DNA of 64,000 bases from FEN-1219 sp964503125 (GCA_964503125.1 CAZCZE010000039.1:124001-188000); one strand, 5' to 3'; positions 26,062 to 35,362 are shown, counted from the stretch's first letter. Notes: generated from the sequence alone by a model not told the origin. Made by a program: numbers and translations.

Positions 26062-27018
26062 TCACGGCACCGGTACGGCCGCGAGGATGGCCGCGCCGAG
26101 ATCGGCGCCGCGCTCGATCTTGCTGCCGTGCGCGAGTTGCAGGCGGTGCGCGACGATGCTGCCGAGCACGGCCTGCACGTCCTCGGGATGAACGCCGCCG
26201 TGACCTTTGACGAGCGCCCACCCTTGCGCGGCGCGCAGCAGCGCGATGCCGCCGCGCGGCGACAAGCCCGAGACGAACTCGCCGGACTCGCGCGTATAGG
26301 CGAGCAGCGCCTGCACATAGTCGAGCAGCGGCTCGGAGACGTGCATCTTCGGCACTTGCTCCTGGAGCCGCAGCAGCGCGTCCTGCGACAGCACGGGCTG
26401 CTGCTGGTCGACGAGCGTGCGCCGTTCGCCGTTGACGAGCAGCTGGCGCTCGTCGCTCGGCGCCGGGAAGCCGAGCTCGATCTGCATCAGGAACCGGTCG
26501 ACCTGTGACTCGGGCAGCGGGAACGTGCCGATCTGGTGGGCGGGATTGCGCGTAGCGACGACGAAGAACGGCGAGGGCAGCGCATAGGTCGTGCCGTCGG
26601 TCGTGACTTGGCGCTCTTCCATGGCCTCGAGCAACGCGCTCTGCGCCTTGGGCGTCGCGCGGTTGATCTCGTCGGCAAGCACGAGCTGCGAGAACACCGG
26701 GCCCTTGTGGAACTCGAAGCGGCCGCTGTCGCGAAGGAACACCGACACCCCGAGCACGTCGGCCGGCAGCAGATCGCTCGTGAACTGGATGCGGTGGTAC
26801 GAGAGCCCGAGCGTCTTGGCCAGCGCGTGGGCGAGCGTCGTCTTGCCGACGCCGGGCACGTCCTCGATGAGCAGGTGGCCGCGCGCGAGCAGGCACGCGA
26901 CGGCAAGCTGCAGCTGCCGGCTCTTGCCGATGATGATGCGCCCGAGCGCCTCGAGCACGGGCCGGACGAGCGCCGGGCCGTCGGTGCTCCGACTCGCGAT
27001 CAACGAAGGTGTAGCCAT
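26062..27018 (-). CDS. MoxR-type AAA+ ATPase
   Basis: Cytoplasmic chaperone-like ATPase, 318 residues. Walker A GVGKTTLAHALAKTLGL, Walker B LVLADEINRATPKAQSALLEAM, sensor 1 VVATRNPAHQIGTFPLPESQ, and sensor 2 region LSPRGGIALLRAAQGWAL are all standard. It heads an operon with DUF58 and the transglutaminase-like protein; such MoxR-DUF58 pairs are thought to help assemble or activate envelope complexes. The ATG at 27018 is followed by a non-conserved 18-residue leader. Confidence 0.93.
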   Translation of the reverse strand: MATPSLIASRSTDGPALVRPVLEALGRIIIGKSRQLQLAVACLLARGHLLIEDVPGVGKTTLAHALAKTLGLSYHRIQFTSDLLPADVLGVSVFLRDSGRFEFHKGPVFSQLVLADEINRATPKAQSALLEAMEERQVTTDGTTYALPSPFFVVATRNPAHQIGTFPLPESQVDRFLMQIELGFPAPSDERQLLVNGERRTLVDQQQPVLSQDALLRLQEQVPKMHVSEPLLDYVQALLAYTRESGEFVSGLSPRGGIALLRAAQGWALVKGHGGVHPEDVQAVLGSIVAHRLQLAHGSKIERGADLGAAILAAVPVP

Positions 27019-27097
27019 GACGCCGATGGTGGCCTAAATCTCGCGCCCGCAACACCCCGAAGCTCGGCAATTGTGACCGATTCCCACTGCGCTCGAG

Positions 27098-27219
27098 GTT
27101 CCGGTGTCGGCATCGATAGGCGCTTTCGGCAGCGTCGGCGCCAGGGACGGCGCCGACGCAGCCTACAGGGACGTACTTGCGGCGGTGCCGAAAGCGCCTA
27201 TCGATGACGGCACCGGAAC
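27098..27219. repeat. Nested inverted-repeat element (122 bp)
   Basis: Outer arms 27098-27131 and 27186-27219 are 34 bases each and match in inverted orientation at 32 of 34 positions (core CATCGATAGGCGCTTTCGGC). Inside is a perfect 11-bp inverted repeat, GCGTCGGCGCC (27132-27142) and GGCGCCGACGC (27149-27159), with loop AGGGAC. AGGGACG recurs at about 27168. The element fills most of the gap between the valS stop and moxR. It could be a MITE/REP-like element or a bulky terminator; no T-run follows. Confidence 0.85.
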
Positions 27220-27244
27220 TGGCGATGCCGCTAACCGGCGATGG

Positions 27245-30004
27245 CTAGGTGATCTCGGCGAGGCGGGCGAGTTGCTGCGCGAGCTGCTGCGCGCGCTGGG
27301 TGAGCTCGGCGACGCGCGCATTTTCCTTGGCGACGACGTCGGCGGGGGCGTTCGCGACGAAGCTCTGATTCGCGAGCTTCTTCTGGACTTTACCGAGATC
27401 GTCGTGCGTCCGCGCGAGCTGCTTGCCCAGCCGATCGCGCTCGGCGTCGACGTCGATGAGCCCGGCGAGCGGCACGAGGATGCGCAGCGCGCCGAGCAGC
27501 GCCGTGGCCGCGCCCTTGACCGTCATGCCGGGAGGCACGAAGTCGATGCGATCGATGCCGCCGAGCTTTTTCAGGTTGCCGGCGTGGCGCGTTGCGCGCT
27601 CGCGGTCGAGCGCGGTCGCATCGGCGAGCAGCACCGTGAGCGTTGCCGAGCGCGGCAGGTTTGCCTCGCCGCGCAATTGGCGCAAGCCGCCGACGAAACC
27701 CTTGAGCCAACCGATCTCGTCCTCGGCCGCGGTGTCGGCGACGAAGTCGCGCGGTTCGGGGAAGCGCTCGAGCATGACCGTCACGCTGTCGTAGCCGCGC
27801 CGCTTCGCGAGCTCGAGCCAAAGCTCCTCGGTCACGAACGGCATGAGCGGGTGCAGCAGCTTGAACAACGTGCCGAGAACCTCGACGAGCGTCGCCTGCG
27901 TGCCGCGCTTGCGCGCCGGGTCGGCCGCGGGATCGGTGAGCACGGTCTTGGTGAGCTCGAGATACCAGTCGCAGAACTCGTGCCACGCGAAGTCGTAGAG
28001 CGTTTGGGCAACGAGGTCGAGGCGATACGCGGCGAAGCTCTCGTGCACGGCGGCGATCGTGGCCGCGAGCCGCGAGCGGATCCAGCGCTCCGTCGTGCCG
28101 AGCTCGGCAAGGCCGTTGTCGAGCCCTTCGAGCTGATTGAACACGTAGGCCGAGGCGTTCCAGAGCTTGTTGCAGAAGCGGTGATAGCCCTCGGCGCGGC
28201 TCAAGTCGAAACGCGCGTCGCGGCCCGTGGTCGCGAGCGAGGCAAACGTGAAGCGCAGCGCGTCGGTGCCGACACCTTCGATGCCGTTCGGGAATTCCTT
28301 GCGCGTGGCCTTCTCGATGCCGGCTTGCAAGTGCGTCTGCATGAGGCCGTCGGTGCGCTTCTTGAGCAGCGTATCGAGATCGACGCCGTCGATGAGGTCG
28401 AGCGGGTCCAAGATGTTGCCCTTCGACTTCGACATCTTGTTGCCTTCGTGATCGCGCACGAGGGCGTGGATGTAGACCTCGCGGAACGGCACGTCGCCCA
28501 TGAACTTGAGGCCCATCATGAGCATGCGCGCGACCCAGAAGAAGATGATGTCGAAGCTCGTGACGAGCACGTTGGTCGGGTAGAAGACGCGCAGCTCTTC
28601 GGTCTCGTCGGGCCAGCCGAGCGTCGAGAACGGCCACAGCGCCGACGAGAACCAGGTGTCGAGCACGTCCTCGTCCTGGCGCAGTGCGACGCCGGCCGCG
28701 AGCTCGTACTTGCGCCGTGCCTCGGCCTCGTCGCGCGCCACGTAGATGTTGCCCGCGTCGTCGTACCACGCAGGGATGCGATGGCCCCACCACAGTTGCC
28801 GCGAGATGCACCAGTCCTGAATGTTGTGCATCCATTCGAAGTACGTCTTGCTCCAGCTCTCGGGCACGAACTTCACGCGGCCGTCCTCGACCGCGGCGAT
28901 CGCCGGCGCGGCCAAAGGCTTGGCGCGCACGTACCACTGGTCCGTGAGCAGCGGCTCGACCACGACGCCGCTGCGGTCGCCCTTCGGAATCATCGAGGTG
29001 TGCTCGGTGATGCGCTCGAGCAAGCCTTGCGCTTCGAGATCGGCGACGAGGCGCTCGCGCGCGACGAAGCGATCGAGCCCGCGGTATCGCGCAGGCGCGT
29101 TGTCGTTCATCGCCGCGTGCTCGTCGAGCACCGACACCATCGGCAGACCGTGGCGTTGACCGACTTCGTAGTCGTTGAAGTCGTGCGCGGGCGTGATCTT
29201 GACGCAGCCCGTGCCGAACTCTGGGTCGACGTACTCGTCGGCGATGATCGGGATCGTGCGGTCGGTGAGGGGCAGCGCCACCTGTTTGCCGACGAGATGG
29301 CGGTAACGCTCGTCGGCGGGATGCACCGCGACGGCCATGTCGCCGAGCATGGTCTCGGGGCGCGTCGTCGCGACCACGAGGTGCGTTCCCGGCGCGCCGA
29401 CGATGGGGTAACGCAGGTGCCAGAGCTTGCCGCGCTCTTCGGTGCTTAAGACCTCGAGGTCCGACAACGCCGTTTGCAGCACGGGGTCCCAGTTGACGAG
29501 CCGCTTGCCGCGGTAGATGAGGCCGTCGTCGTAGAGCCGCACGAACACTTCGGTCACGGCGCGCGACAGTCCTTCGTCCATCGTGAAGCAGTCGCGCGTC
29601 CAGTCGACCGAGGCGCCGAGCCGGCGCAGTTGCACGGAGATCGTGTTGCCGGAGCGCTCCTTCCATTGCCAGACGCGCTCGACGAAGCGTTGCCGGCCGA
29701 GCGCGTGGCGATCCGTGCCTTCGCGATTGAGCAGCCGCTCGACGACCATCTGCGTCGCGATGCCCGCGTGATCGGTGCCGGGCTGCCAGAGCGTGCGGTA
29801 GCCGCGCATGCGGTGATAGCGTGTCAACGCATCCATGATGGTGTCTTGGAGCGCATGGCCCATGTGCAGCGTGCCCGTGACGTTCGGCGGCGGGATCACG
29901 ATGCAGTAAGATTGGCCGCCCCCCACGGGCGCGAAGTAGCCTGCCGCCTCCCAGCGTGCGTAGTGGTGGGCTTCGATCTCGGTGGGGCGGTAGTCCTTGT
30001 TCAC
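27245..30004 (-). CDS. valS: Valyl-tRNA synthetase
   Basis: Charges tRNA-Val; 919 residues, class I. HMGH at 47-50 (PPPNVTGTLHMGHALQDTI), the CP1 editing domain (VVATTRPETMLGDMAVAVHP), WWGHRIPAWY, and NKMSKSKGNILDP near 520 are present. An anticodon-binding domain and a C-terminal Leu/Ala/Gln-rich coiled coil finish the protein. ATG start at 30004. It lies 45 bases downstream of holC, the usual pepA-holC-valS order. Confidence 0.97.
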   Translation of the reverse strand: MNKDYRPTEIEAHHYARWEAAGYFAPVGGGQSYCIVIPPPNVTGTLHMGHALQDTIMDALTRYHRMRGYRTLWQPGTDHAGIATQMVVERLLNREGTDRHALGRQRFVERVWQWKERSGNTISVQLRRLGASVDWTRDCFTMDEGLSRAVTEVFVRLYDDGLIYRGKRLVNWDPVLQTALSDLEVLSTEERGKLWHLRYPIVGAPGTHLVVATTRPETMLGDMAVAVHPADERYRHLVGKQVALPLTDRTIPIIADEYVDPEFGTGCVKITPAHDFNDYEVGQRHGLPMVSVLDEHAAMNDNAPARYRGLDRFVARERLVADLEAQGLLERITEHTSMIPKGDRSGVVVEPLLTDQWYVRAKPLAAPAIAAVEDGRVKFVPESWSKTYFEWMHNIQDWCISRQLWWGHRIPAWYDDAGNIYVARDEAEARRKYELAAGVALRQDEDVLDTWFSSALWPFSTLGWPDETEELRVFYPTNVLVTSFDIIFFWVARMLMMGLKFMGDVPFREVYIHALVRDHEGNKMSKSKGNILDPLDLIDGVDLDTLLKKRTDGLMQTHLQAGIEKATRKEFPNGIEGVGTDALRFTFASLATTGRDARFDLSRAEGYHRFCNKLWNASAYVFNQLEGLDNGLAELGTTERWIRSRLAATIAAVHESFAAYRLDLVAQTLYDFAWHEFCDWYLELTKTVLTDPAADPARKRGTQATLVEVLGTLFKLLHPLMPFVTEELWLELAKRRGYDSVTVMLERFPEPRDFVADTAAEDEIGWLKGFVGGLRQLRGEANLPRSATLTVLLADATALDRERATRHAGNLKKLGGIDRIDFVPPGMTVKGAATALLGALRILVPLAGLIDVDAERDRLGKQLARTHDDLGKVQKKLANQSFVANAPADVVAKENARVAELTQRAQQLAQQLARLAEIT

Positions 30005-30049
30005 GATCGTCCTTAGGCGTAGTCGTGTGCGTCGAGCTTCAGCATCGAC

Positions 30050-30484
30050 TCACACCTCAAGCGTGTTGAGCTTGTAACCGCGATCGCGATAGAAACGATA
30101 GCGTTCGCGGCTGCGCGCGCGGCGCTCCGGGTTCGCGTCGACGACCTCGGCGACGCGCTCGTAGCGGCTGAAGAACTCCGGCACTTGCGGCGCGAGATTG
30201 ACGAGTACGTTCCAGCGGCCCGCCGCGGGCGGCCCGCTCGTGCCGATGAGCACGGGCTCGCGCGGTGCTTCCGCTAGCGGCTCGCGGACGATGCGGTGCG
30301 GAATGAAGCTGCCCTGCGAGAACGTCCAGAGCAGCTCGTCGAGCTGCCGCGCCTCGTCGTCGGTGGCAGCGTGGACGAAGACGTGATGGTCGAGCTCGAA
30401 GGCCCTGTCGACGATCTTGCACGCTACCTTAAGTCGCGCGTCGTCCGAATCGCTTGCGGCAATGTAGAAGTCGACCTGAGTCAC
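30050..30484 (-). CDS. holC: DNA polymerase III chi subunit
   Basis: Clamp-loader accessory protein that binds SSB via the chi-psi pair; 144 residues. It starts (M)TQVDFYIAASDSDDARLKVA, with HHVFVHAATDDEARQLDELLW, FSQGSFIPHRI, PVLIGTSGPPAAGRWNVLVN and the C-terminal RERYRFYRDRGYKLNTLEV, a clear HolC pattern. The GTG at 30484 overlaps the pepA stop (GTGA). A much longer frame-open extension upstream is antisense-like shadow of pepA and is rejected. Confidence 0.93.
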   Translation of the reverse strand: MTQVDFYIAASDSDDARLKVACKIVDRAFELDHHVFVHAATDDEARQLDELLWTFSQGSFIPHRIVREPLAEAPREPVLIGTSGPPAAGRWNVLVNLAPQVPEFFSRYERVAEVVDANPERRARSRERYRFYRDRGYKLNTLEV

Positions 30485-31962
30485 TGCGCGCTGGCGTTGA
30501 CCAGGAAGTCGACGAGCATCGGCACGGGCCGCCCCGTGGCGCCCTTGTTCGCGTTGGCACGCCATGCCACACCCGCGATGTCGAGATGCGCCCACGGCAC
30601 GCCGTCGACGAAACGCGACAGAAAGTTGGCGCCGATGCTCGCGCCGCCGTCGCGCGTGCCCGAGTTCGCGAAGTCGGCGAAGTTGCTGCGCAACGTCTCG
30701 CCGTACTCGTCGTGCACGGGCATGCGCCAAGCGAGGTCGAGCGAGCGGTCGGAGGCCGCGAGCAGCGCTTTGGCGAGCGGCTCGTCGTTGCTGAAGAGGC
30801 CCGTGTAGACGTGACCCAACGCGATGACGCAGGCGCCCGTGAGCGTCGCGACGTCGACGATGCAACGCGGTTTGAACCGCTTCGCATAGGTGATGGCGTC
30901 GCAGAGGATGAGCCGGCCTTCGGCGTCCGTGTTGATGATCTCGACCGTCTGGCCGGAGAGGCTCTTGACGATGTCGCCGGGGCGCGTGGCGCGGCTGCCC
31001 GGCATGTTCTCGCAGGCCGGAATGACGGCGACGACGTTGAGCGCGGGCTGGAGCTCGCCGATCGCCATCATCGCGCCGAGGACACTGCCGGCGCCGCACA
31101 TGTCGAATTTCATCTCGTCCATCTTGGGCGCCGGCTTGATCGAGATGCCGCCCGTATCGAACGTGACGCCTTTGCCGCAGAGCGCGATCGGCGCTTGCCT
31201 CGCCGCGCCGCGATACTGGATCACGATGAGGCGCGGCGGCTCTTCGGCGCCCTGCGTGACGGACAACAGCGCGCCCATGCCCAGGCGGCGCATGTCGGCT
31301 TCGTCGAGAACCTTGACTTCCATGCGGGCGAAACGCTTGCCTAGGTTGCGCGCGGTCTCCGCGAGGTGCGAAGGCGTGCAAACGTTGGCGGGCCGGTTGC
31401 CGAGGTCGCGCGCGAGGTTGCTGCCGTCGGCGATGGCAGCGCCGAGCTTGACGCCGGCGCGGATGACTGCGGCGTTCGTGCCGCGCGGATAGGCCAACGC
31501 GAGGCGAGCGAGCCGCCATGGCGGGTCCGAGCGGCTCTTGAGCTCGTCGAAGCGATACACGGCGGCGCGCGCGGTCTCGGCGCTGTGACGTGCCGTGTCG
31601 GCGGGCGCGAGGGCGCCCACGTCGTAGCCGAGAAAGCTCGTCGCTTCCTTGACGCTGGTGCGCAGCGCACCGACCGCTGCGGCGAGCGCCGTCGTCAGGC
31701 GCTTCAAATCGAGCTCGCCGCGCTTGCCGCAGCCGACGAGCAGCCAGCGCGCGGCCGCGGTGCCTTGCGTGCGATGGACCACCGTCACCGTGCCGAGACG
31801 GGCTGGCGCGTCGCCGGCACGGACGAGCTTGGCGATGGCCCCACGTGCGGCGCGGTCGAAGTCTCGCGTGGCGCCGACCAGCCGGCCGTCGTCGAACAAC
31901 GGCAGGATCGCGCACTCGGTGCGTTGGCGCGCCGGCGCGTCGGCCTTCACGGGGAACTCCAT
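30481..31962 (-). CDS. pepA: Leucyl aminopeptidase
   Basis: Two-zinc M17 exopeptidase, 493 residues. The catalytic C-terminal domain carries GKGVTFDTGGISIKPAPKMD, FDMCGAGSVLGAM and the family signature NTDAEGRLIL, which hold the metal-binding Lys, Asp and Glu residues. In E. coli, PepA also binds DNA. I chose the ATG at 31962 because AAGGAG lies seven bases upstream; a TTG two codons earlier is less likely. It is divergent from lptF across 158 bases. Confidence 0.96.
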   Translation of the reverse strand: MEFPVKADAPARQRTECAILPLFDDGRLVGATRDFDRAARGAIAKLVRAGDAPARLGTVTVVHRTQGTAAARWLLVGCGKRGELDLKRLTTALAAAVGALRTSVKEATSFLGYDVGALAPADTARHSAETARAAVYRFDELKSRSDPPWRLARLALAYPRGTNAAVIRAGVKLGAAIADGSNLARDLGNRPANVCTPSHLAETARNLGKRFARMEVKVLDEADMRRLGMGALLSVTQGAEEPPRLIVIQYRGAARQAPIALCGKGVTFDTGGISIKPAPKMDEMKFDMCGAGSVLGAMMAIGELQPALNVVAVIPACENMPGSRATRPGDIVKSLSGQTVEIINTDAEGRLILCDAITYAKRFKPRCIVDVATLTGACVIALGHVYTGLFSNDEPLAKALLAASDRSLDLAWRMPVHDEYGETLRSNFADFANSGTRDGGASIGANFLSRFVDGVPWAHLDIAGVAWRANANKGATGRPVPMLVDFLVNASAQ

Positions 31963-32120
31963 CCTCAATCTCCTTCGCGCGCTCCGTTCGAGCGCCTCGG
32001 CACTGCGCGACAGCGGTTCACTGCGGCGGCGGCACGGTGTGCTATCGTGTTGGAATACCGCGGAAAATTGCAGTGTAGAGCATTCGATTCCTTGAAGGTA
32101 CTGGGCTTAAGATCGCACCC
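31963..32120. other. Divergent intergenic region between pepA and lptF
   Basis: 158 bases with promoters for both operons. The end near lptF is AT-richer (GGAAAATTGCAGTG and ATTCGATTCCTTGAAGG). No repeat or confident box was identified. Confidence 0.4.
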
Positions 32121-33212
32121 GTGAACTTGATCGGCCGCTACATCTTCCGTGAAGCGTTCGGCTCGTGGTTGATGGTCTTGACGGTCCTGTTCGTCATCTT
32201 CATGACGAACCAGCTTGCCGACATCCTCGGGGATGCTGCGTCGAACCGCTTACCCCGCGACGCGGTGCTCGCGATTTTCGCCCTCACGGCGTTGCGTTAC
32301 CTCACGCTGCTGACGCCGATCACGCTGTTTCTCGGCGTCACGCTCGCACTCGCACGACTCAATCGCGACGGCGAGATGGCCGCGCTTGCCGCCTGCGGCG
32401 TCGGCGCGGGACGGCTGCTCGTGCCCGTCGGTGCGCTGACGGCGCTGCTCGCCGCGGCGGTGGCGTGGCTCGCGTTCGTGTCGACGCCGGCGGCCAGCCA
32501 ACGCATCGAGGAGATCCGATTTCGCGCGCAGCAGAACGTCGAGCTTGGGGCGATCGAGGCCGGCAAGTTCACGTCGCCGGACTCCGGCGATACCGTGCTC
32601 TACGCGCGCGAGGTGGCCGGCGACGAGCTGCGCGACGTGTTCCTCGAAACGCAGCAGGACGAGCGCGTCATCGTGATTCTCGCGGCGCGCGGCCGGCGCC
32701 TCGTCGACGCCGCGACGGGCGAGCAATCGTTCGTGCTCTACGACGGCCGCCGTTACGAAGGCGTGCCCGGCGAAGGAGAGTTTCTCGTCGTCGAGTTCGA
32801 CGAGCACGGCATCCCGATACGGAGCGACGACGAGGAGGAGCTCGTGACGGCCGTGGCCGCGAAGCCGACGAGCGACCTCCTGCGCTCGCAAACGTCCGCG
32901 GATCGCGCCGAGTTGCACTGGCGAATATCGTTGCCGCTGTCGGTGTTCGTGCTGGGCTTGCTCGCGATCCCGTTGAGTCGCACGGCGCCGCGCGACGGCC
33001 GGTACGCGCGCCTCGGCATGGCGCTGTTCATCTACCTCAGCTACACGAACTTGCTGTCGATCGGCCGCGTCTGGGTCGAGCGCGGCGTCGTCAGCGATGC
33101 GGTCGGCTTGTGGTGGGTGCACGCGTTCGTGGCGCTCATCGCCCTTTGGATGTATGCGCGGGAAGGAGGCTGGTTCGCGCGCGGCCGCGCCGTACGGCCG
33201 GTGCCCGCATGA
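32121..33212 (+). CDS. lptF: LPS export ABC permease LptF
   Basis: One of two permease subunits of LptB2FG, which extracts lipopolysaccharide from the inner membrane; 363 residues. N-terminal MNLIGRYIFREAFGSWLMVL and two more helices, a periplasmic beta-jellyroll domain (about 125-270), then three C-terminal helices (LPLSVFVLGLLAIPLSRTAPR) fit the family. GTG start. The stop overlaps the lptG ATG. lptB is elsewhere. Confidence 0.95.
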   Translation: MNLIGRYIFREAFGSWLMVLTVLFVIFMTNQLADILGDAASNRLPRDAVLAIFALTALRYLTLLTPITLFLGVTLALARLNRDGEMAALAACGVGAGRLLVPVGALTALLAAAVAWLAFVSTPAASQRIEEIRFRAQQNVELGAIEAGKFTSPDSGDTVLYAREVAGDELRDVFLETQQDERVIVILAARGRRLVDAATGEQSFVLYDGRRYEGVPGEGEFLVVEFDEHGIPIRSDDEEELVTAVAAKPTSDLLRSQTSADRAELHWRISLPLSVFVLGLLAIPLSRTAPRDGRYARLGMALFIYLSYTNLLSIGRVWVERGVVSDAVGLWWVHAFVALIALWMYAREGGWFARGRAVRPVPA

Positions 33213-34279
33213 CGCTGCTGCGCGGCTACATCGTCGGTGCCGTGCTGCGCGGCGTGGCGCTCGTCCTCACGGTGCTCGTCGTGGTGACCTCTGCCGTCGA
33301 GCTCGTCGGTCAGCTCGACGACGTCGGCACGGGCGAGTACGACTTGCGAATGGCGCTCGCCTTCGTCGCGCTGCGCGTGCCGCGCACCATTTTCACGACG
33401 CTGCCGATCGCGGCGTTGATCGGCGGGCTCTTGAGCCTCGGCAACCTCGCGGTCCATCGCGAGCTCATCGTGATGCGGGCAAGCGGCGTCTCGTCGTGGC
33501 AGTTGCTATCGGCCGTCGGCCTTGCGGGATTCGCCCTGGCCGTGCTCATGGTGCTGCTCGGCGAGTCGTTGGCCCCGTCGCTGGGCGCCTACGCCAACGA
33601 GCTGCGCACGCGCGCCATGCACGAAGACCTCGCCGTGGCGAAGGGGCAGACCACGTGGCTGCGCGACGGCGAGCGCATCCTGAGCTTGCGGCGCCAGGCC
33701 GGCGATCTCGGCTACGGCGGCGGCGTGCTGATCTTCGACGTCGGTCCCGATCATGTGCTCAAGGAAGTCGCGCGCGCCGACTCGGCGGATCTCGACTCGG
33801 CGAATCGCTGGGTGCTCGCGAACTACGGCGAAACCGTATTCGAGGAAAACGGCGTCGCGATCCGCAGCGAGCGCGAGTCGACCGGGACCTACACCCTGAA
33901 CCCCGACTTGCTCGAGCTGTCGATCGTGCGCGAGGACTTGCTCGATACCCCTTCGCTGCAGCGCTACATTCGGTACCTGCGCGCCAACGACCTCGACGCT
34001 CATCGCTACCTAGTGGCCTATTGGTCGCGCATCGCGAGCGTCGCGTCGGTGGTGCTCATGACCATTCTCGCGTTGCCGTTCGTGTTCGGCAGTCTGCGCT
34101 CGGCCGGCGCGGGCGCGCGGCTCGTCGTCGGGCTCGTCATCGGGCTTTCGTACTACGTCCTCGGCGAGGTTCTGACGACGGGCGGAGAAGTCTACGGCTT
34201 ACCGCCGCTCGTGATCGCGTTTGCGCCGAGCGCGCTGCTTGCCGTCGTCACGGCCGTGGCGTTCACGAGCGTGCGCTAG
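33209..34279 (+). CDS. lptG: LPS export ABC permease LptG
   Basis: Partner of LptF in the lipopolysaccharide transporter; 356 residues with the same layout: three helices, a periplasmic domain, three helices. Typical stretches are LLRGYIVGAVLRGVALVLTVL, LPIAALIGGLLSLGNLAVHREL and ASVVLMTILALPFVFGSLR. ATG at 33209 overlaps the lptF stop (ATGA), so the two are translationally coupled; the longer frame-open extension is shadow. The gene converges on the RDD-protein gene, overlapping it by 17 bases. Confidence 0.95.
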   Translation: MTLLRGYIVGAVLRGVALVLTVLVVVTSAVELVGQLDDVGTGEYDLRMALAFVALRVPRTIFTTLPIAALIGGLLSLGNLAVHRELIVMRASGVSSWQLLSAVGLAGFALAVLMVLLGESLAPSLGAYANELRTRAMHEDLAVAKGQTTWLRDGERILSLRRQAGDLGYGGGVLIFDVGPDHVLKEVARADSADLDSANRWVLANYGETVFEENGVAIRSERESTGTYTLNPDLLELSIVREDLLDTPSLQRYIRYLRANDLDAHRYLVAYWSRIASVASVVLMTILALPFVFGSLRSAGAGARLVVGLVIGLSYYVLGEVLTTGGEVYGLPPLVIAFAPSALLAVVTAVAFTSVR

Positions 34280-34718
34280 GGAGGCCCGCGGCGTCGGTCC
34301 GCACGACGCGCGTGTGTGTCCACCGGTCGTGCCACGCGCGCCCGGCGTCGTCGAGCAAGCTCCACCAGAGACCGAGGCCCGCGGGCAGCGCGGCGACGAG
34401 AGCGCCGGCGAACCGCGCGGTGGCGGAGCGCCACGTGAGCCTCCCGCCGTCGTCGCGCACGACGCGAATCCGCCAGGCGCGCATACCGAGCGTTTGCCCG
34501 CCGTGAACCCAGAAGGCGCAAAAGAACGTCGCGACGAGCGCCGCGACGCTGAGCGGGAACCACACGCTGCCGGGCGGCACCGGCTCGCCGAGCCGGACGG
34601 CGACTACCAGCAGCGTGAAGCACAGGATGAGCGCCGCCAGCAGCAAGAGATCGTAGGAGAGGGCGGCGAGCCGCCGCAGCAGCGACGCGGGCTCGAACGA
34701 GGGCTGCGACGCGGTCAA
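34263..34718 (-). CDS. RDD-family membrane protein
   Basis: 151 residues with two or three membrane helices (LLLLAALILCFTLLVVAV; LSVAALVATFFCAFWVHGG; FAGALVAALPAGLGLWWSL). The RDD pattern is recognisable in LLRRLAALSYDLLLL, QTLGMRAWRIRVV and DRWTHTRVV. RDD proteins are proposed transporters or accessory proteins; function here is unknown. The likely start is the TTG at 34718, overlapping the stop of the GNAT gene. Confidence 0.83.
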   Translation of the reverse strand: MTASQPSFEPASLLRRLAALSYDLLLLAALILCFTLLVVAVRLGEPVPPGSVWFPLSVAALVATFFCAFWVHGGQTLGMRAWRIRVVRDDGGRLTWRSATARFAGALVAALPAGLGLWWSLLDDAGRAWHDRWTHTRVVRTDAAGLPSARS

Positions 34719-35008
34719 GCGAGCAGGTCGCGGTAGTGTGGATGCCGCTCGATGTAGGCCGCCACGAACGGGCAGCTCGGGATCACGCGGTAGCCGTGCT
34801 CGCGAGCGTAGCGCAGCGCGTGCTCGGTGAGGCGCGACGCGATGCCGCTGCCCCGCAACCCCGGCGGCACGAACGTGTGGTTGAGATCGAGCACGCGACC
34901 CGCGAGCTCGCGATAGCGGATCACGCCCGTTCCGTTCGCGAGCTCTATCGCGAAGCGTTGCGCCTCGGGCTCATGGCGGATGCTGCCGGCCATCGTTGCC
35001 GCGCTCAC
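34715..35008 (-). CDS. YjdJ-type GNAT-like N-acetyltransferase
   Basis: 97 residues, the short GCN5-related family. Seen: ANGTGVIRYRELAGRVLDLNHTFVPPGLRGSGIASRLTEHALRYARE in outline, with the acetyl-CoA loop LRGSGIASRL, then YRVIPSCPFVAAYIERHPHY. The GTG start at 35008 directly follows the stop of the upstream gene; an ATG at 34993 is an alternative. Substrate unknown. Confidence 0.83.
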   Translation of the reverse strand: MSAATMAGSIRHEPEAQRFAIELANGTGVIRYRELAGRVLDLNHTFVPPGLRGSGIASRLTEHALRYAREHGYRVIPSCPFVAAYIERHPHYRDLLA

Positions 35009-35362
35009 TTACACCGCGTCCGGCGCGTTGCAGGGCGGCGCGAGGCCGGCGAGCAGATCGGCGAGGATCGCGGCGCGTCGCTCGTCGTTGTCCTCCTTGA
35101 GCACGCCGACCACGTTGGCCAAGTACATCTGGAAGCATTCGTCGCGCGGATGGTCCTTGAGCGCTGCCGAGAGATCCGTTGCCGCCCCCACGAACAACGG
35201 CTCGTACTTGGGCCGCTGGCCGGGCTCGATCGTTCTTGCGGCCACGACGTAAATCCCCGGCACGGCGCGAAACTTCGTCGCCCAGACGTAGATGCGGAAG
35301 TCGTAGCGCTGGCCGGAATGACCCGCCAGCATCACCTGATCGATCTTCGTGGTCTTGCTCAA
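35009..35362 (-). CDS. Small protein with GIY-YIG-like layout
   Basis: 117 residues, family not firmly recognised. The spacing PGIYVVAA, YEPLFVGAATDL, ALKDH, DERRAAILADLLAGLAPPCN resembles a GIY-YIG nuclease domain (GIY, YVG-TxDL, xLxxH, Glu, terminal Pro-x-Cys-Asn). The catalytic Arg expected in the DLxxRL helix is Ala here (DLSAAL), so nuclease activity is doubtful. Start is a TTG at 35362; no ATG or GTG is available nearby. It ends flush against the GNAT gene. Confidence 0.6.
   Translation of the reverse strand: MSKTTKIDQVMLAGHSGQRYDFRIYVWATKFRAVPGIYVVAARTIEPGQRPKYEPLFVGAATDLSAALKDHPRDECFQMYLANVVGVLKEDNDERRAAILADLLAGLAPPCNAPDAV

Noticed and set aside
27104..29449. 781-codon open frame antisense to valS
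   Set aside because: High-GC shadow of a well-supported synthetase gene; composition is Arg/Glu/Val/His-rich with no recognisable domain.
30485..31915. Long N-terminal extension of HolC
   Set aside because: The extension is a shadow reading of pepA; HolC begins at its conserved N-terminus at the GTG at 30484.
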